Part shown: in pieces, positions 32,801-44,891 of the stretch
Layout: each line of letters opens with the position of its first letter
How positions within the stretch are numbered: position 1 is the first letter of the stretch
Source: Aquanectria penicillioides
Lineage: Eukaryota > Ascomycota > Sordariomycetes > Hypocreales > Nectriaceae
Assembly (NCBI GenBank): GCA_003415625.1
Contig: PYIU01000009.1
Span: 3,038,001 to 3,102,000, forward strand
Direction of reading: 5' to 3'
DNA: 64,000 bases
Notes under the pieces: generated by a model
What the model saw: the letters and a program-made list of their open reading frames with translations, nothing else
Database searches by the model: none
What the model was told of the DNA's origin: nothing
Made by a program: the position numbers and the translations under genes

Positions 32801-35204
32801 ATGGAAGAAGGGCCACGAATCGATCCTACCACTGTAAGCGTTGATTCGTTGATATCGTCATTTTTTGGGTTTGCATTTCCTCAATCTTCAACATTATTTC
32901 TTAAAACCCGTTGTCCAATTTCGGAATCTTGTAACTCACACATCGATAGTTGGGGTTGTCAGGCACGACGGCTGTCGAGTCACACCAATCTGGATACGAG
33001 CAGGAGGTATAGGCGATTGATGTGAATTGGTTAGAATTTCAGCTAAGCAGTGCCCAGAGTCGTCCGGGCATCCCCCTCGCGGAGACTGAAGGAATTATCA
33101 ACGACAAGAACCAATACGATGAATTTGAGGATGATAGGAGGCGCGAGGACGAGGACCTACGCGGCGTCAATTATCCAGTTTCTGAGAGATCCGAAGAGGC
33201 TGCATGGTTCCGAAAGCACTTGGCTGATATTGTAGCTGTCTTAGTGGCAGAAAATCTCCAGTGGCACAGCGTGAATTGCTTTGGACGATACCATGAAAGC
33301 GGTAGCAAAGGCAAAGAAAGGGAGGGCAAAATCCGCAGCACTATCGTTATTTTGTTTCCTAGGATGCCTCACCGCAGCGAGTGCGATGACCTGCGATACA
33401 AACTCAAAGAAGTGCTTGGAAAGGAAAGCCTTCCCGTCGAGATTATTCAAGGGGAAATCATAGACACGGCGGAAAAACACTTTGGCATACGTGATCCCCT
33501 CGATTGTGGGGCATCCTGTTGCGTGATGGGCAGAAGAGGTGCAGGGACGATGGGTGGATTTATCACAATTAAAGGGGATCCCAACCCTGGCACGGTTTAT
33601 GCCCTCACAAATCACCACGTTATCTCAAAAAACGACGAACCTCTCCCATGGGGTCGACTGGATAGCCAGAAACGCTGTGAGCACCTGTGGGGCCCAATCA
33701 ACGACGATGTGTGCGGACTGCGATTGTCAACAAATAGCCGAGCGAAAATGGAAGAGATTCAGGGAGTCCTCAAATCTCTAAACCCGCCTTTTCAAAAGTA
33801 TAGTTTCCATTGTCGAGCATTGGCTGGTGCTATTCTAATTTGCTTTGTAATAGGTATTATGCCGACGACATCGACACCTACCTCGATGATTTTCGCAATC
33901 AGCTCAATAATCTTTTGCCACCCGAATGTCCCCAGACAAATCCTCTAGCTGGACATCAGAATCCTATTGATAGCGAAGTGCATTTCAATGGGGTCCTTGA
34001 AATGTACTCTCTCCAGTATCTACGACAAGAACTCCTGATGGACATGCACAGGTCTGTGCGACCGCACTTTCATGTTCTAGGGGAGCTCATTGCGGCCGTC
34101 ATGGATCCCCTCAGGCGTGAAGAGCAGAACATGGTAAAAGAGTCCTTGATATCACTGCTTCATCGACGACGTATCCACAGAAATAATGGCCATCTCCCGA
34201 TGGTTATAGAACACCCCTCCAAAGCGGATGGCGAATCATTCCGAAGGAAACTAATGGCCCAGAGAAACCAAACCGACCCTCCAAAAACACAGGAGGAAAT
34301 ACGAGATTTAGACCGACAGATACAGAGATCTGAAAGACATTCAAACAGTATTGAGCGACTCGTAGGAACAGTGTGGTGTTCGAGTGGTAAAGGGCCGCGG
34401 CCAATTCCAAACGATGCGGACGGCGCCATTACACGAGACGACTGGGCACTAATCAGACTCTTCACTAGAGAAGGGCAATTGGTGAAAAACAGATATAGCG
34501 ATGACCCTGAAAAGGAAGTCATAGGCTTCTATCCAACCGGCAATCTCCCCCAGCGCATGGAGGTACACAAGAGAGGCAGAACGACTGGTATTACGCATGG
34601 GCGCATAAATGGCACATCTGGAGCGTTGAACGTAGGAAACGGCATCACCACGAGGATATATACGATTCAGAAACGGAGGGGACAGGGCCACTTCTCGCAA
34701 CACGGCGACAGTGGATCTTGGGTTGTAAGCAACGACGGATTGCTCGTGGGCATGTTATGGGGAGGTTGTGAGGCGCAAGGGATTTCCACTTTCACACCCG
34801 CGGAATTCATTCGACAGTGGATTGAAGAAGGATTTCTTGAAGCTATGGATCGCGACGGAATCCTTGTCGAGGGCGATTTTGGACCTGGGGAGCGGGTTCA
34901 AATTTATGTTGGAGGGCCACAGGTGCTCCCGGCGGAGCTGTCTGAGGACCCCCCTGAAGACCCCCCTGAAGGGCCCCTGGAGGATCGCCCTATTAACCAT
35001 CCTAGTGACCCTCCAGCGCCAGCCCCAGATCAGCCAGATCAACCGCCAGATCAACCCCTAGATCAACCACCAGCACAGCAACCAGCCCTGCCAACTCAGC
35101 GACGAAAAAGAATAGATCCGAGAACGACTGATGATAGGCGTCACCGGAGGACAAGATCTGAAGAGAGCGAGCGACGCCAGCGTCTTGCTAGAAAGGGAGA
35201 CTAG
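32801..35204 (+). CDS. Trypsin-fold serine protease-like protein with large insertion
   Basis: 731 residues, exons 32801-32833, 32950-33006, 33043-33797, 33854-35204. The third exon boundary uses a short 36-nt intron and is less certain, so the start may differ. A chymotrypsin-like triad is visible: His in ALTNHHVIS (about 221-222), Asp in ITRDDWALIRL (about 477-478) and Ser in HGDSGSWVV (about 568). His and Asp are separated by about 255 residues, far more than in ordinary trypsins, because of a helical insert (for example YYADDIDTYLDDF and QEEIRDLDRQIQRSE). The C-terminus is a low-complexity Pro/Asp/Gln repeat (PPEDPPEGP, DQPPDQPLDQPP) and a basic end. No signal peptide, so probably intracellular. 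No recognised specific family. Confidence 0.7.
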
Positions 35205-35832
35205 CTGGTGCGGTGTGAAGCAAGCAACCCTCGGTACTGTGGACTAGCATTCTCCTTTCTGGTAGTGTTTTCTTTTCATTTACACCACAGCCTTTCGTGG
35301 AATTTGTGTCGGTAGTTTAGCCTAGGAAACGATGGCTGCAACTGATATCATGTAAATTTATACATTGAATGCTTTTGATTATTCACCGAAATGAAATCAA
35401 GATAACAACAGAGTGGGGTTGTCGGCGACCACTCCGGATCCACATTGCATAAGGCCTAAATCATTGCCGTTTTTAGTCGCGCGGCTTGACGACCTCTAAG
35501 CTTGGCGATTATGACGTCCGTCCAGGATCATATTGGACATGCACAGGGACTGCTTTCAGTTGGGAGGGTGGTTGAAATGACAGGAAAAAAAAACAATCGA
35601 GGCGAACAGGACCGATTGATCACGTGCAGACACAGACGACACTGCTTGATGCTATCGCAAGTTGCCATTCAAGCAAGTTTACAAGTTATAACACAAAATC
35701 AATTCCAGCTGTCTACCCAGCACAAATCCGTGGTATAGCCCATATCATCCGAAATAGCAGCCTCAAGTCCTTGAAGGCGCAACGGAATAAGCGATTGGAA
35801 CATCTTGGATTGCTAATGAAAATTGGACGTAA
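35205..35832. other. Intergenic region between convergent genes
   Basis: 3' flanks only. Contains the second copy (35392-35475) of the short dispersed repeat. No gene supported. Confidence 0.5.
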
Positions 35833-37763
35833 TCACGGCGAGGGCGAGTCAGACTCCACAAGTAAACCGTCAGACTCAGGCGGTCCTTTGTACACTGCAG
35901 AACGTTAGCCCATAAACCATCTATACGGAGACGAGCATCTTAAAACATACCTTTGCGAGCGTGTATTGCGTACCAGATCCAGCTCATGAAGAGGAAGCCT
36001 ACAAGTACCACGCTGGCATAGTTCATGGTCACTGCAGTAACCGGCAACGCAGTGGGCATGGCGAAGAGAATAATCTCAAACACAATCCAGATGATGGCGA
36101 GGGTATTTACCACCCATCCGACGCTGTTGTTCATCTTCCACCTAGCACCGGCAACTTCGTGACGGTGGTAGTACATGGAGATGGCGATGGGAATGCCGTA
36201 GGAGGCTGCCAATGCCATGACTCCCACCGACACGAACGCAAGGAATGCCGACGAGGATCCGAGGTTAATGAGACCAAGAAGCATCTGAACAAGCGTGGTG
36301 AGAGCAAGTGCCCAGATTGGCACACCGTGACGTTCGTCGATCGTAGACCAGAGTCGCGACAAAGGCATCGCCTGGTCGCGGGCAAATGCCCAGGTACATC
36401 GTGAAGCTGCAACGGTAATGGAAATCGAGCAGAAGACGGTGATGATGATGACGAGGAATGTAAGAGCGAGACCACCACCTGGAGATCCCATAACCTGTCC
36501 GTATATGTATGGCAGAGCCTGGCTGACGGGGGAGTTTTCAATGATGTCGTTCAAATCGGGCAGCGTAGCGCAAATGGGAATGATCTATTTCTCTGATTAG
36601 CCGCTTCCTGGAAGGCCAAATTTCATCTGAAAACGGTAACATACGAAGAATAGACCGGCAATGCCACCAACGGGGACACAGAGGGACAGTGCCTTTGGCA
36701 GCTTGACCGTTGCGTCGCCGCACTCTTCAGCCATGGATGTGATCATGCCAATGGCGGAGAAGCTGTTTACTGTTAGTGGATGATTAGATTTGCAAGCAGT
36801 AGCCGAAGACGCACGTATAGGCACCAGGCAGGATGCCGATGAAGAAGGAGAAGCCGCCCCAGCCGGAGATGCTGTCGTCGTAGTAGCCCTGGCAAAACAA
36901 TTAGCACCGTATTTGGGCCTGGAAGTCTTGGGAAGCAATTGATTGATATTTGTATCTCGGAGAGAGGTCATACCAGGGTATCTTTTGCGGAATGGCGGCC
37001 CAGATCAGCCTTGACGGACATGGCGATCATTGTGGCGATGATGGCCAGCAGCGTGAATGCAGCGCAGAGCGTATCGACAATCGGGAGCACCTTGTTTCCG
37101 TATGCGACGATGACAAAGGTGATTAAGCACATGGCATAAAACACCAGAAGGAGTTGCCAGGAATTCATGGTGAAGTCGGGATGGTACAGCGCCACGGTCG
37201 CCGCAATCAATGAAGCCATACCGAAGTTGACGGACAGCGTGATGGTCCAGTTTCCAACGAGCCAGACCCAACCCGTGAGAAATGAGAATGCGGTTCTAGT
37301 ACTCGGGCTGGCGAGCTGATATGCCCAGTAATACGGCCCGGCTGAAGTGGGATATCTGGAGGCAAGCTCGGAGAGAGACAGGGCAACGCACTCGCCCAGT
37401 ATACAGACGACCACCCATCCAACAAACATGGGGAGTTGACCTGGTGCAATTGTTAGCACATGGCTGCACACGACGAAGAATACGGCGGCGGGAGTGGCGA
37501 ACCTCCTCCATAGATGGCAGTGATGAGGGGTGAGCCAAAACCATAAGGAATCTGCGACTACGTTTAGCAAATGTGTATTTGGGGCTACAAGTGGGCAGGG
37601 TCGCAACGGACAGCTGCAATTGCAAGAGACTGAAACAGCAGAGTGAACATGGTTCGATTTCGCTGCATCTCAGGCTTGTATCCAAGCACCTCCAGGTCGT
37701 GCACGTCATGAGACGCGCCGACGGCCACGTCGGGGGACCCCCCAGAGGTTTCTTCTCGGACAT
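35833..37763 (-). CDS. Amino acid/choline-type permease (APC superfamily), one frameshift
   Basis: About 518 residues, seven exons: 37763-37612, 37551-37503, 37440-36974, 36888-36815, 36762-36645, 36584-35951, 35894-35833. Total exon length is one base short of a multiple of three. In exon 1 the start MSEKKPLGGP is out of frame with the rest, and one extra base at the run 37732-37743 (GGGGGACCCCCC) joins it to DVAVGASHDVHDLEVLGYKPEM. Twelve membrane helices are visible; hallmarks are FQSLAIAA, SELASRYPTSAGPYYW, GWVWLVGNWT and MAEECGDATVKLPKA. The tail RKVYKGPP, provided by the last small exon, matches the Uga4/Hnm1 group (GABA, choline or amino acid uptake). Divergent from the Zn2Cys6 gene at 39417. 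Confidence 0.82.
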
Positions 37764-39416
37764 GGCGAAAGGAATGTCACCGAAGGAGGACGAAGTTGTA
37801 AAAAAAAGAAAAAGAAAGGGTCACAGGGCCTTGGAGGATGACAAGGCAAGCAGAGGCCGAGTATTTCTAAAGAGGATGCCAGCCGGCAGCCGAAAGGGGC
37901 TTGGGGCTATATATGCTTAATTCCACACGCAGACAGGTTGCATGCTTCCCGGTGGCCCATGATAAGGCAGGCTTGAGGTTCTTCGGTTCGCTAAGGGCAG
38001 CCAGGTAGTCGAGATACTGTCGAGGTGTACAATGGCCAGCGCAGCTTCGGCAAGGCGAGGATTGTACCCCAAACCGAGGCCTGGGCCAGGTCTCATGCAC
38101 AGACAGGCACGATTTGACAAGGAGGTCTGGAGCTAAACTGCTTCAGGGTAAAATATCCCGTACAAGGTGTTGAGCCGTCAGGAGGACGGGCTGGCCCAAA
38201 GCAGGAAAAAGGTCCACAGTTGAAACCACTGCGCGAACGATACGTAGATACAGATCTTATCCAGTATCGCAGAGGGTTATCCAGGGGCTTGGAACCTGGG
38301 CTTTCGATTCACGGCTTGCTCTCGATGCAGCTTGTTGAACGAGCTGATGGCGGGATTCTCGGGTCGGATACGCGGTAGACGGGGCAACAACCGCACACGC
38401 AGGGCGACGAGATGCACTATGGGCGCGAGCTCCAAGACATTGGCATTTATTTAATAGGGCAATGTCGCAGACGGTTTATAGCGTGCAGCGCTGTTCTCTT
38501 GGCCCCCGCATTTGGATCAGAGCATCTATTACAGAAGTGTTGATTTTTTACGGACGTGTGTGTGTGCGTGCGGGCATTCCCTGTCGCAGCAGTGAGCAAG
38601 GCTCGGATTCCGTTCTCCATGAAGGAAGATTTTGAGGGCCATTGTTTGGGAACGGGTGATGGTACTATTTTGTAGATGCATGTATGCGTGCGTGTTTGCG
38701 TGCACACACAGTTTTGCCTCTGCTTGTGTGACAACAACAAGACATGGGACGGGCTATTATGCTACCGCATGTCTTATTGCTGTTGGAGATTATGTATGTG
38801 TCGGATGGCAATTAGGCGGGAAATGAGGAAATTGGATGATGATGATGATTTGACGGGCTGCCTCTTGAGCCCTCGATAGCTAGCTAGCTACCTACCTACC
38901 TACCAACAACCCAGGACCTGGGTCGACAGATACATACATAGGAATACGTACGTATCGATACGTCTGTATGTGCACGCATGTTAGTCGATCTCCCCGCGAA
39001 TCCTTTATGGCAACTCTTTGAGGTTGTGGCTGGCCAAGCCTTATCTTTGGCAAAAAACTTACTGCATGGGGCAACGAGGTGCACCACTCACAGGTCACCG
39101 GCATGACGCGTTTCTGTATGCGTGATAGGTCTGGGTGCCTCGAGGCCCTGTCGAGCCCTGGATGATGCCACTTGATACGGCCAGAACCCTTGGCCGGATG
39201 TCCGGCAATTTCGCTTTGGGCGCTGATAATGAACCGCAAAAATGCCCCGGAACAGGCATCATGGCGGACGCCTGGATGATGCCCCGCATACGCTGTCCTG
39301 TTCGAGTTTGGCGGGATAAGACGCACAACTCCCACGCTGCGTTTTCCATGACTAACGACTGACGCCTTGCTGCTGCTCGTCGTTGCTGTAACAGTTCCCC
39401 AGGTTTGTCGTCGTTG
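37764..39416. promoter_or_regulatory. Divergent promoter region of permease and Zn2Cys6 gene
   Basis: 1.65 kb with simple repeats: TGCGTGCGTG/CACACA near 38560-38710 and AGCTAGCTAGCTACCTACC at 38878-38904, plus GT/CG-rich stretches. A 216-residue minus-strand open frame here (about 38892-39542) overlaps the regulator start and looks like chance. Confidence 0.4.
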
Positions 39417-41511
39417 ATGCCAAGTGAAGTGACAGCATCGCCAAGAGGCCCAAGCCAGATGAAGTGCCGATCCAAGTCCCGGGCCGGGTGCCGCATCTGC
39501 AAGATTAAACGGGTACGTCCCACGCTTTGCGTATCTCCCCAAGCTCGTCTCGCCGTATCCTTATCATTGTGGCTCATGCGTGCCGCTGGTGTAGCTCAAG
39601 TGCGATGAGGCCATCCCGGAGTGTCGGAACTGCGTCGCAAAGGGCGTTGCCTGCCCGGGCTACCAGAAGGACCTCAAGTGGTCGACCAAATACGAGACGC
39701 GTCGCTCGGCTGCTGCCACCGAGCCGCGCGAGTTCAATCAGCTCGTGTCTGCCGCGTCGAAATCGATCCACGCACGATCCAACGGGGAGCCCCAGACTCG
39801 GCCGAGGACAGGGTCCGGACGTCCTTCTCCACACTCGCCTGTTGCCAAAGCTTCTATTCATCCACAAAAGACACACTTAGACACTGCAGAGAGCTCCTCG
39901 AGGCCCAGTCCGGTGCTATCCAACGCAGATACCGCCACAGAGTGCAGCCCCGCCAACCCGTCGTCGTCGTCTTGTAGTGTTGACGGCACCATCGACCGTT
40001 TCCTATCATCAACTGCGCTTCAACTCCTCCAAGAGGACTCCAAAACCAATGACACTGCCGATTCCGTGGACCCGCTCTGCCGCTCACATGGAACAGACCA
40101 CGCGCTATCCCTGCCAAATCCATGCCAAACCCTTACCCAACCATCCACCAGGCTAGTTGAGCTGTGGTTCAAGTCAGTGTGTGGCGTGTGGTCGGCATTT
40201 GATTCACCATCCAACCCATTTCGACGCATCGGTTCCTCCCTTTGGTCTTCTTCCGATGCCGTCTTTTATTCTCTCCAGAGCATGGCCAGCACCTCGCTCC
40301 ACGTCCACTCACCCGGTATCAAGGAGGCTGCCAGCATGGCGCCGCGTCTAGCAAACCAGGCCTTGATTCACGACTTACAGGTCTTGTTTGAAAGTCCCAA
40401 ATCTGTTTCTTCCGTACCTGCAGGCCTGCTTGTGTCACTATTTTGTATGAGCTCATCATGCAGCTGGGCTGATTCACGAGAACTCGGACTGCAGTATCTC
40501 GGCAACGCCCGTCTGGTACTCGATCTGCTGGAGTTGAACGTGAATTCTCTCCGAAAAGAGGACCGAGAGCTGCTTGAATTCTTCCGTGGATGCTTGGTCT
40601 ACGAGCAGATGCTGCGAGGAATTGTCAGCAACCGTGAAGAAGACCTTAGTGTCCTGTTGGAATGGAACACAGTCGAGCCCATGCCCGACCCACTCGCTTT
40701 ACACTCCTGGACTGGAGTTTCGACAACGATTGTTATGCTATTAGGGAAGGCTATGGCATTGTGTCGTAAATCTCGCGACCTCTGGCGCCACAGGCCTGTT
40801 GCAACATGCAACATGATGCTTCAGACCCTTCTCGACATTGAAGAAGGCCAGCGGCTAGAAGAAAGCTTGTTAGGGATTGATGTCTCGCCTCACCTCCAGG
40901 AACGAAATGATAACCAAAGAAACGAAAGCTCTTTACAACTGGATCTATATTATGCTATAGAGGCCTTTAGATTATCAGCTTTGCTCCAACTATACCAAAG
41001 CTTTCCCGATTTGCTCTCACGGCGACTTCCAGGGCATGCTACGGCAGACAACGCGACCTTGCAAAATCAATGGGTGACTGGATTGGCGATACGCATCAGC
41101 AGTATACTTGAAGAGATTCCATCAGCCTCCCCTATGCGATGTCTGCAACCGCTTCTGTGCATATGTGCAGGTAGCGGGCTCCGAATCGAACCCACGGCAG
41201 CCGTTGAGGGTGTATGCAAGAGAACATCACCGGTCACGGACGGCGAAGCAAGTATTGATTCTCAAAACGTGGAAAAATCGCCAGACTCTACGCCATTGCC
41301 AGATGGGATTTTTCATGAAGTATCCCGGGCACGATCGTTCCTTCTCACCCGCCTGAGTGAGTTGGATCAAGGTATCCTGTCAAATTCAGTTACCGTTTCC
41401 AAGCAGTTATTGAATGCCATGTGGTCGGCGTTCGACACGGATAAGCCACCACATAAGAGCCATTGGATGGACATTATGGCAGGGAGCAAGGCATGGACCG
41501 TCTTTGGATAA
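39417..41511 (+). CDS. Zn2Cys6 transcription factor
   Basis: 670 residues, exons 39417-39512 and 39595-41511 (donor GTACGT, acceptor GTGTAG, phase 0). The cluster is split by the intron: RAGCRICKIKR | LKCDEAIPECRNCVAKGVAC, a full C-x2-C-x6-C-x6-C-x2-C-x6-C, followed by GYQKDLKWSTKYE. A low-complexity linker (residues about 70-160) leads to a helical regulatory region of the Fungal_trans_2 kind (LWFKSVCGVWSAFDS, PVATCNMMLQTLLDIEEG). It is divergent from the permease gene, a common layout for a regulator and its target. No specific regulon is recognisable. Confidence 0.85.
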
Positions 41512-41690
41512 TAGTGGATTGTAGACTATTTTAGTCTCATAAACGCGGATATATGGTAATTCTGGGCTCTTTCTTTCGACTATTTAGCGATACTATGATA
41601 CCTATTTTGCAAATACAACCGATTATATTTCTGCCAGCTCTCTCTAACATCCCACAACTAGATCGACTTTGATTTTGATCCCACCCTTCA

Positions 41691-42716
41691 TTACAAATAG
41701 TCACTGTCCACCCACCACTCGGATCTAAAATTAGCTCCCAGAATCTGGGCCGGCTTGATTGGATTCGTCAGTTGGCTGCTGAAGTTGGCCCGAACTCCCT
41801 TGGACCCGGGGCCTGTGTTCTTGTATTCGGCATAGTACAGGTTCGCCACGCTCTGTGTGTCATCCCACCTGGACCATCCTTCTGAGTGAATGACATCTCC
41901 CAAGTAACTCTTCTGGAACACGACTCGCGAATACGGTCGCCATGGCCTGCCCAGGTAGGTAGAGGATGCACCGCTGGTTCCTGTAACGCTGCAATCGTTG
42001 AAGACATAGAATGACGTGTTGTTTGCCGCGTCTCGTCCATTAGCTGTGATGTAACCTGACCCGATAGTCTCAATGTCACAGTTCTCGAACCATGCAGCAG
42101 CCCGAAGTCCGAAAATAAAATCCACTGCGCCGTTGATAAATGTGTTGGCGTATATCTGCCTTCCTTCATTGGCGTAAATGGTGTCTTGCCAGCCCTCGAA
42201 ACTGCAGCCATAAAATCCAAGGTCAGTTTCTTGAGCACTGAGAGCAAGGGCCTGGCCGTTTGTTGTTGCAGACCCAAAGGTGTTGGCGACATTTAGGTTA
42301 TAGATCTTGATCTCCGAAGACCAAAGTCGAAGAGTTGATGTTTCATCATTTTTAGTGATGTTTGGAGATTGACGAGAGAGGTTGTATGTCAAAGTAACTT
42401 GATTACCGGCATATGACCGTGCGTCACATGTATAACCTTGAATGGTAAGAGGTCCGGCGAGGGGTGGGACATAAACTTGTTCCTTGTAGGTCCCTGGAAG
42501 AACAAAGATTTTCTGCTCTTCAACGGTGGCATCATCCAGGGCAGCAATAGCTTCAGAGAAGGTACTGTAACTGCCTGATGAAGACCCGGATCCATCTACA
42601 ACCAAGGCACCCTTAGGGGACTGGATCCGAGCATGACGACTGCTACTCTTGCAAGTGGATTTGGCAGAAGATTCAGACAGCCAGAGGGCCAAGAGAGCCC
42701 AGATATGAGGGAGCAT
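41691..42716 (-). CDS. Secreted pectinesterase, carbohydrate esterase family 8
   Basis: Single-exon 341-residue pectin methylesterase that de-esterifies homogalacturonan in plant cell walls. The signal peptide spans about residues 1-18. CE8 marks are all present: the catalytic Asp in EGWQDTIYA, the second Asp in GAVDFIFG, the Arg in YLGRPWRPYSRVVF, and the later SEGWSRWD. Length is that of fungal single-domain enzymes without a propeptide. It sits between a Zn2Cys6 regulator (convergent) and intergenic DNA. It supports a plant-associated or plant-litter lifestyle. Confidence 0.93.
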   Translation of the reverse strand: MLPHIWALLALWLSESSAKSTCKSSSRHARIQSPKGALVVDGSGSSSGSYSTFSEAIAALDDATVEEQKIFVLPGTYKEQVYVPPLAGPLTIQGYTCDARSYAGNQVTLTYNLSRQSPNITKNDETSTLRLWSSEIKIYNLNVANTFGSATTNGQALALSAQETDLGFYGCSFEGWQDTIYANEGRQIYANTFINGAVDFIFGLRAAAWFENCDIETIGSGYITANGRDAANNTSFYVFNDCSVTGTSGASSTYLGRPWRPYSRVVFQKSYLGDVIHSEGWSRWDDTQSVANLYYAEYKNTGPGSKGVRANFSSQLTNPIKPAQILGANFRSEWWVDSDYL

Positions 42717-43880
42717 CTTTCTTGTCTGAGGGTTACAAATAAGATATCAAGAAGGCGTGAGGATGTAGCGGAGAGGCCCTACCCTTCATCGCCGGAGCCC
42801 AGGACATATTTATGTTCAAAAAGAGAAGAACGAAATTTATTTGCAACAACATCATATCCACCAATAGAGATATTCCTTGCTCAAGGGATGAAGGTTACCC
42901 TCTGCACGTACCTCATAACGTAGTATCCTCTCGAGAAGTATCACTTTAACATGTGAGCTGGAAAAACTGCACCGTTCCACCAATCAACGAATTTCCGTGA
43001 GGTGCATAGAACCACCGCATTTGAGGCACCCCCATATGGCCGTCCATTCTACCTTGGCTATCCCGCACGCCAGTCTACTTGGCGGTCTGCGTACGCGATC
43101 ACGTTTGAGCTAGATGGCACGGTTTGTGGCTTCTACAGTCCGGGGGTAGGGGACGACCTGGGGAAAGCTTTCTGGGAGAATTTGGGGAAGCTGGGGTAAA
43201 ATCCTGGGCAAGTGGTTAATCGGCACAAAGCGTAGCGATGAGAGGTGGAGATAGTTGTTCCGTCGGGGACCAGGATCGCAGAGGGCTAGCTCTGTTCGCA
43301 GGGCGGAGTCCACGCGCTCAATTCTCTACTCTTGCCACAGATGGATGCCATCGGAAGCGAAATAAACCGCTCTGACGGATACATAGAGAGGGTGTCGAAG
43401 CGACGTGGAAATAGCCTGAGGGTGGAGATGCTGTTGTGGCCCATTCAAAGGAGACTTCGTCCCCCCTTTTGCGGCTTCCGGGAGGATCCAGTTTTCAAAG
43501 TTGTTTCTGGGATGTATAAACAGGCCTTTGAAACTGGAAGTGAGTTGAATTTAGTAACGGCATTTGGGAGCATTGCGTGGTGACATGATGGCGTTCGTGC
43601 TTTGATAACCCAATGTAACGCACAAGGATTATTACTTTAATTGCCGAGAAATACCACGACTATGGCAGCGGATTGACAGGCACAAATTTGCGAAACGAAG
43701 AAAAAATGGGACCTCCTGTTGCAACTAGACAGGTTTGGACCATATATGAATCGAATGGTAGGTTGTGCCATACGCTGTGATCTATTTTGATAAATTTGAC
43801 TAAATGTTTGAAACAGGCGCCCTCTATTCATCCGATCCCTGGATGATTTATTCCCATTCTATTCTATAAAATTACCCATT
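42717..43880. other. Intergenic region
   Basis: Upstream of the pectinesterase (minus) and 3' flank of the bisphosphatase. A TATTTATG-like element near 42807-42814 lies about 95 bases upstream of the esterase ATG. No coding sequence supported. Confidence 0.45.
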
Positions 43881-44891
43881 TCACGCTTTCAGCAGAGCCT
43901 CCTTGACAATCTCAACCTCACCGGCGGTGCCGCATACGAGGCCTCCTCGCTCGTCACAGTTTGCCACTGCCTTGTCGAGGATTCTTGTGCCGTCAGCGGG
44001 GTCAATGGCCAGGCCGCCAGCACACTCAACCACCAAAGCAACGGGGCAAAGCTCATACAGTCGGCGCAGCTTTGCATCGCTGGCTTTGGTGACCGGCGAT
44101 AGATACACACCGTGACCCTTGACTAGGGCGTGTACCACGTCTGGGATGAGGCCTCCGGAGTATCTAAGAGTGTACTTTTCTTGCACGAACTTGGTAATGA
44201 GGGCCATGTACTCGACATTTTCAGCTGCAGCTCGCAGGTTTGCGGGAGCAAAGTATCGAGTTTTGAATGGTGGATTGGAAAGTCGCACTTCTGGACGAAC
44301 CACTTCGCACTTTGTCGTGTCTTCATCACTTAGCCTCACTTCGAAGCAGATGTCTGAGGTGCCGGGAACGCGCAACGCAACGACAGCAGTTGTGCGAGGT
44401 CCGTAGACTCCAAGGATCGAAGCAACCTGCTTCTCAGCTGGGTTCAAGCCAAGAGCCGAAGCGCCGTCCCACACGCCGATGATAGTTCCGACGGACCAGT
44501 TGGGGGCGATGATGGAACTACCGTCAAGCGGGTCAAAGGCGACAGTGTACTGCTCCGATTGTTCGCTTGGAGAAGAGGTGCTGCTAGGGCGTGCAGGCTG
44601 TTCGACAGGATCCTCCTCACTGCTGGCTGTGGCGATTGCAGAGCATTTGGCGATGGCGTCTCGCAGAATTTTCTCGGCGAGGACATCCACATTCAGCTGC
44701 TCGTCACCGAAGGTGTTGGCTGACCCGGCAAGACTGACATTGGCGGACCTCAAGGCTTTACTGATATCTGCGACCGCCTTGAGAAGAGTCGGGATGATGA
44801 CGGAATAGAGCGAACTTCGAGAGTCCGGGAGTCCCAGAGTTCGGAGCCATGAGACGAGCTCTGGGCTCAAAACGTTTGCCTCTTTCGCCAT
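43881..44891 (-). CDS. Sedoheptulose-1,7-bisphosphatase-like (FBPase family)
   Basis: Single-exon 336-residue sugar bisphosphatase. The start ATG is at 44891; the longer frame begins with GTG only. The metal-binding signature FDPLDGSSII followed by NWSVGTIIGVWDG is of the SBPase/FBPase class, with the later LRYSGGLIPDVVHALVKGHG and CAGGLAIDPADGTR matching the substrate and metal sites. The residue after DGSS (I) and the NWSVGT spacing are closer to SBPase than to gluconeogenic FBPase. Such algal-type SBPases are known from filamentous fungi; they likely act in a carbon-rearrangement role linked to the pentose phosphate pathway rather than in a Calvin cycle. Divergent from a P-loop kinase gene. 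Confidence 0.8.
   Translation of the reverse strand: MAKEANVLSPELVSWLRTLGLPDSRSSLYSVIIPTLLKAVADISKALRSANVSLAGSANTFGDEQLNVDVLAEKILRDAIAKCSAIATASSEEDPVEQPARPSSTSSPSEQSEQYTVAFDPLDGSSIIAPNWSVGTIIGVWDGASALGLNPAEKQVASILGVYGPRTTAVVALRVPGTSDICFEVRLSDEDTTKCEVVRPEVRLSNPPFKTRYFAPANLRAAAENVEYMALITKFVQEKYTLRYSGGLIPDVVHALVKGHGVYLSPVTKASDAKLRRLYELCPVALVVECAGGLAIDPADGTRILDKAVANCDERGGLVCGTAGEVEIVKEALLKA

Noticed and set aside
38892..39542. Minus-strand open frame of 216 codons
   Set aside because: Overlaps the promoter and start of the Zn2Cys6 gene, has no recognisable motif, and its composition is like chance GC-rich DNA.
41176..41192. GGTTCGATTC-like B-box on the minus strand
   Set aside because: It lies inside the Zn2Cys6 coding frame; no matching A-box or acceptor stem is present at the right spacing, so no tRNA is called.
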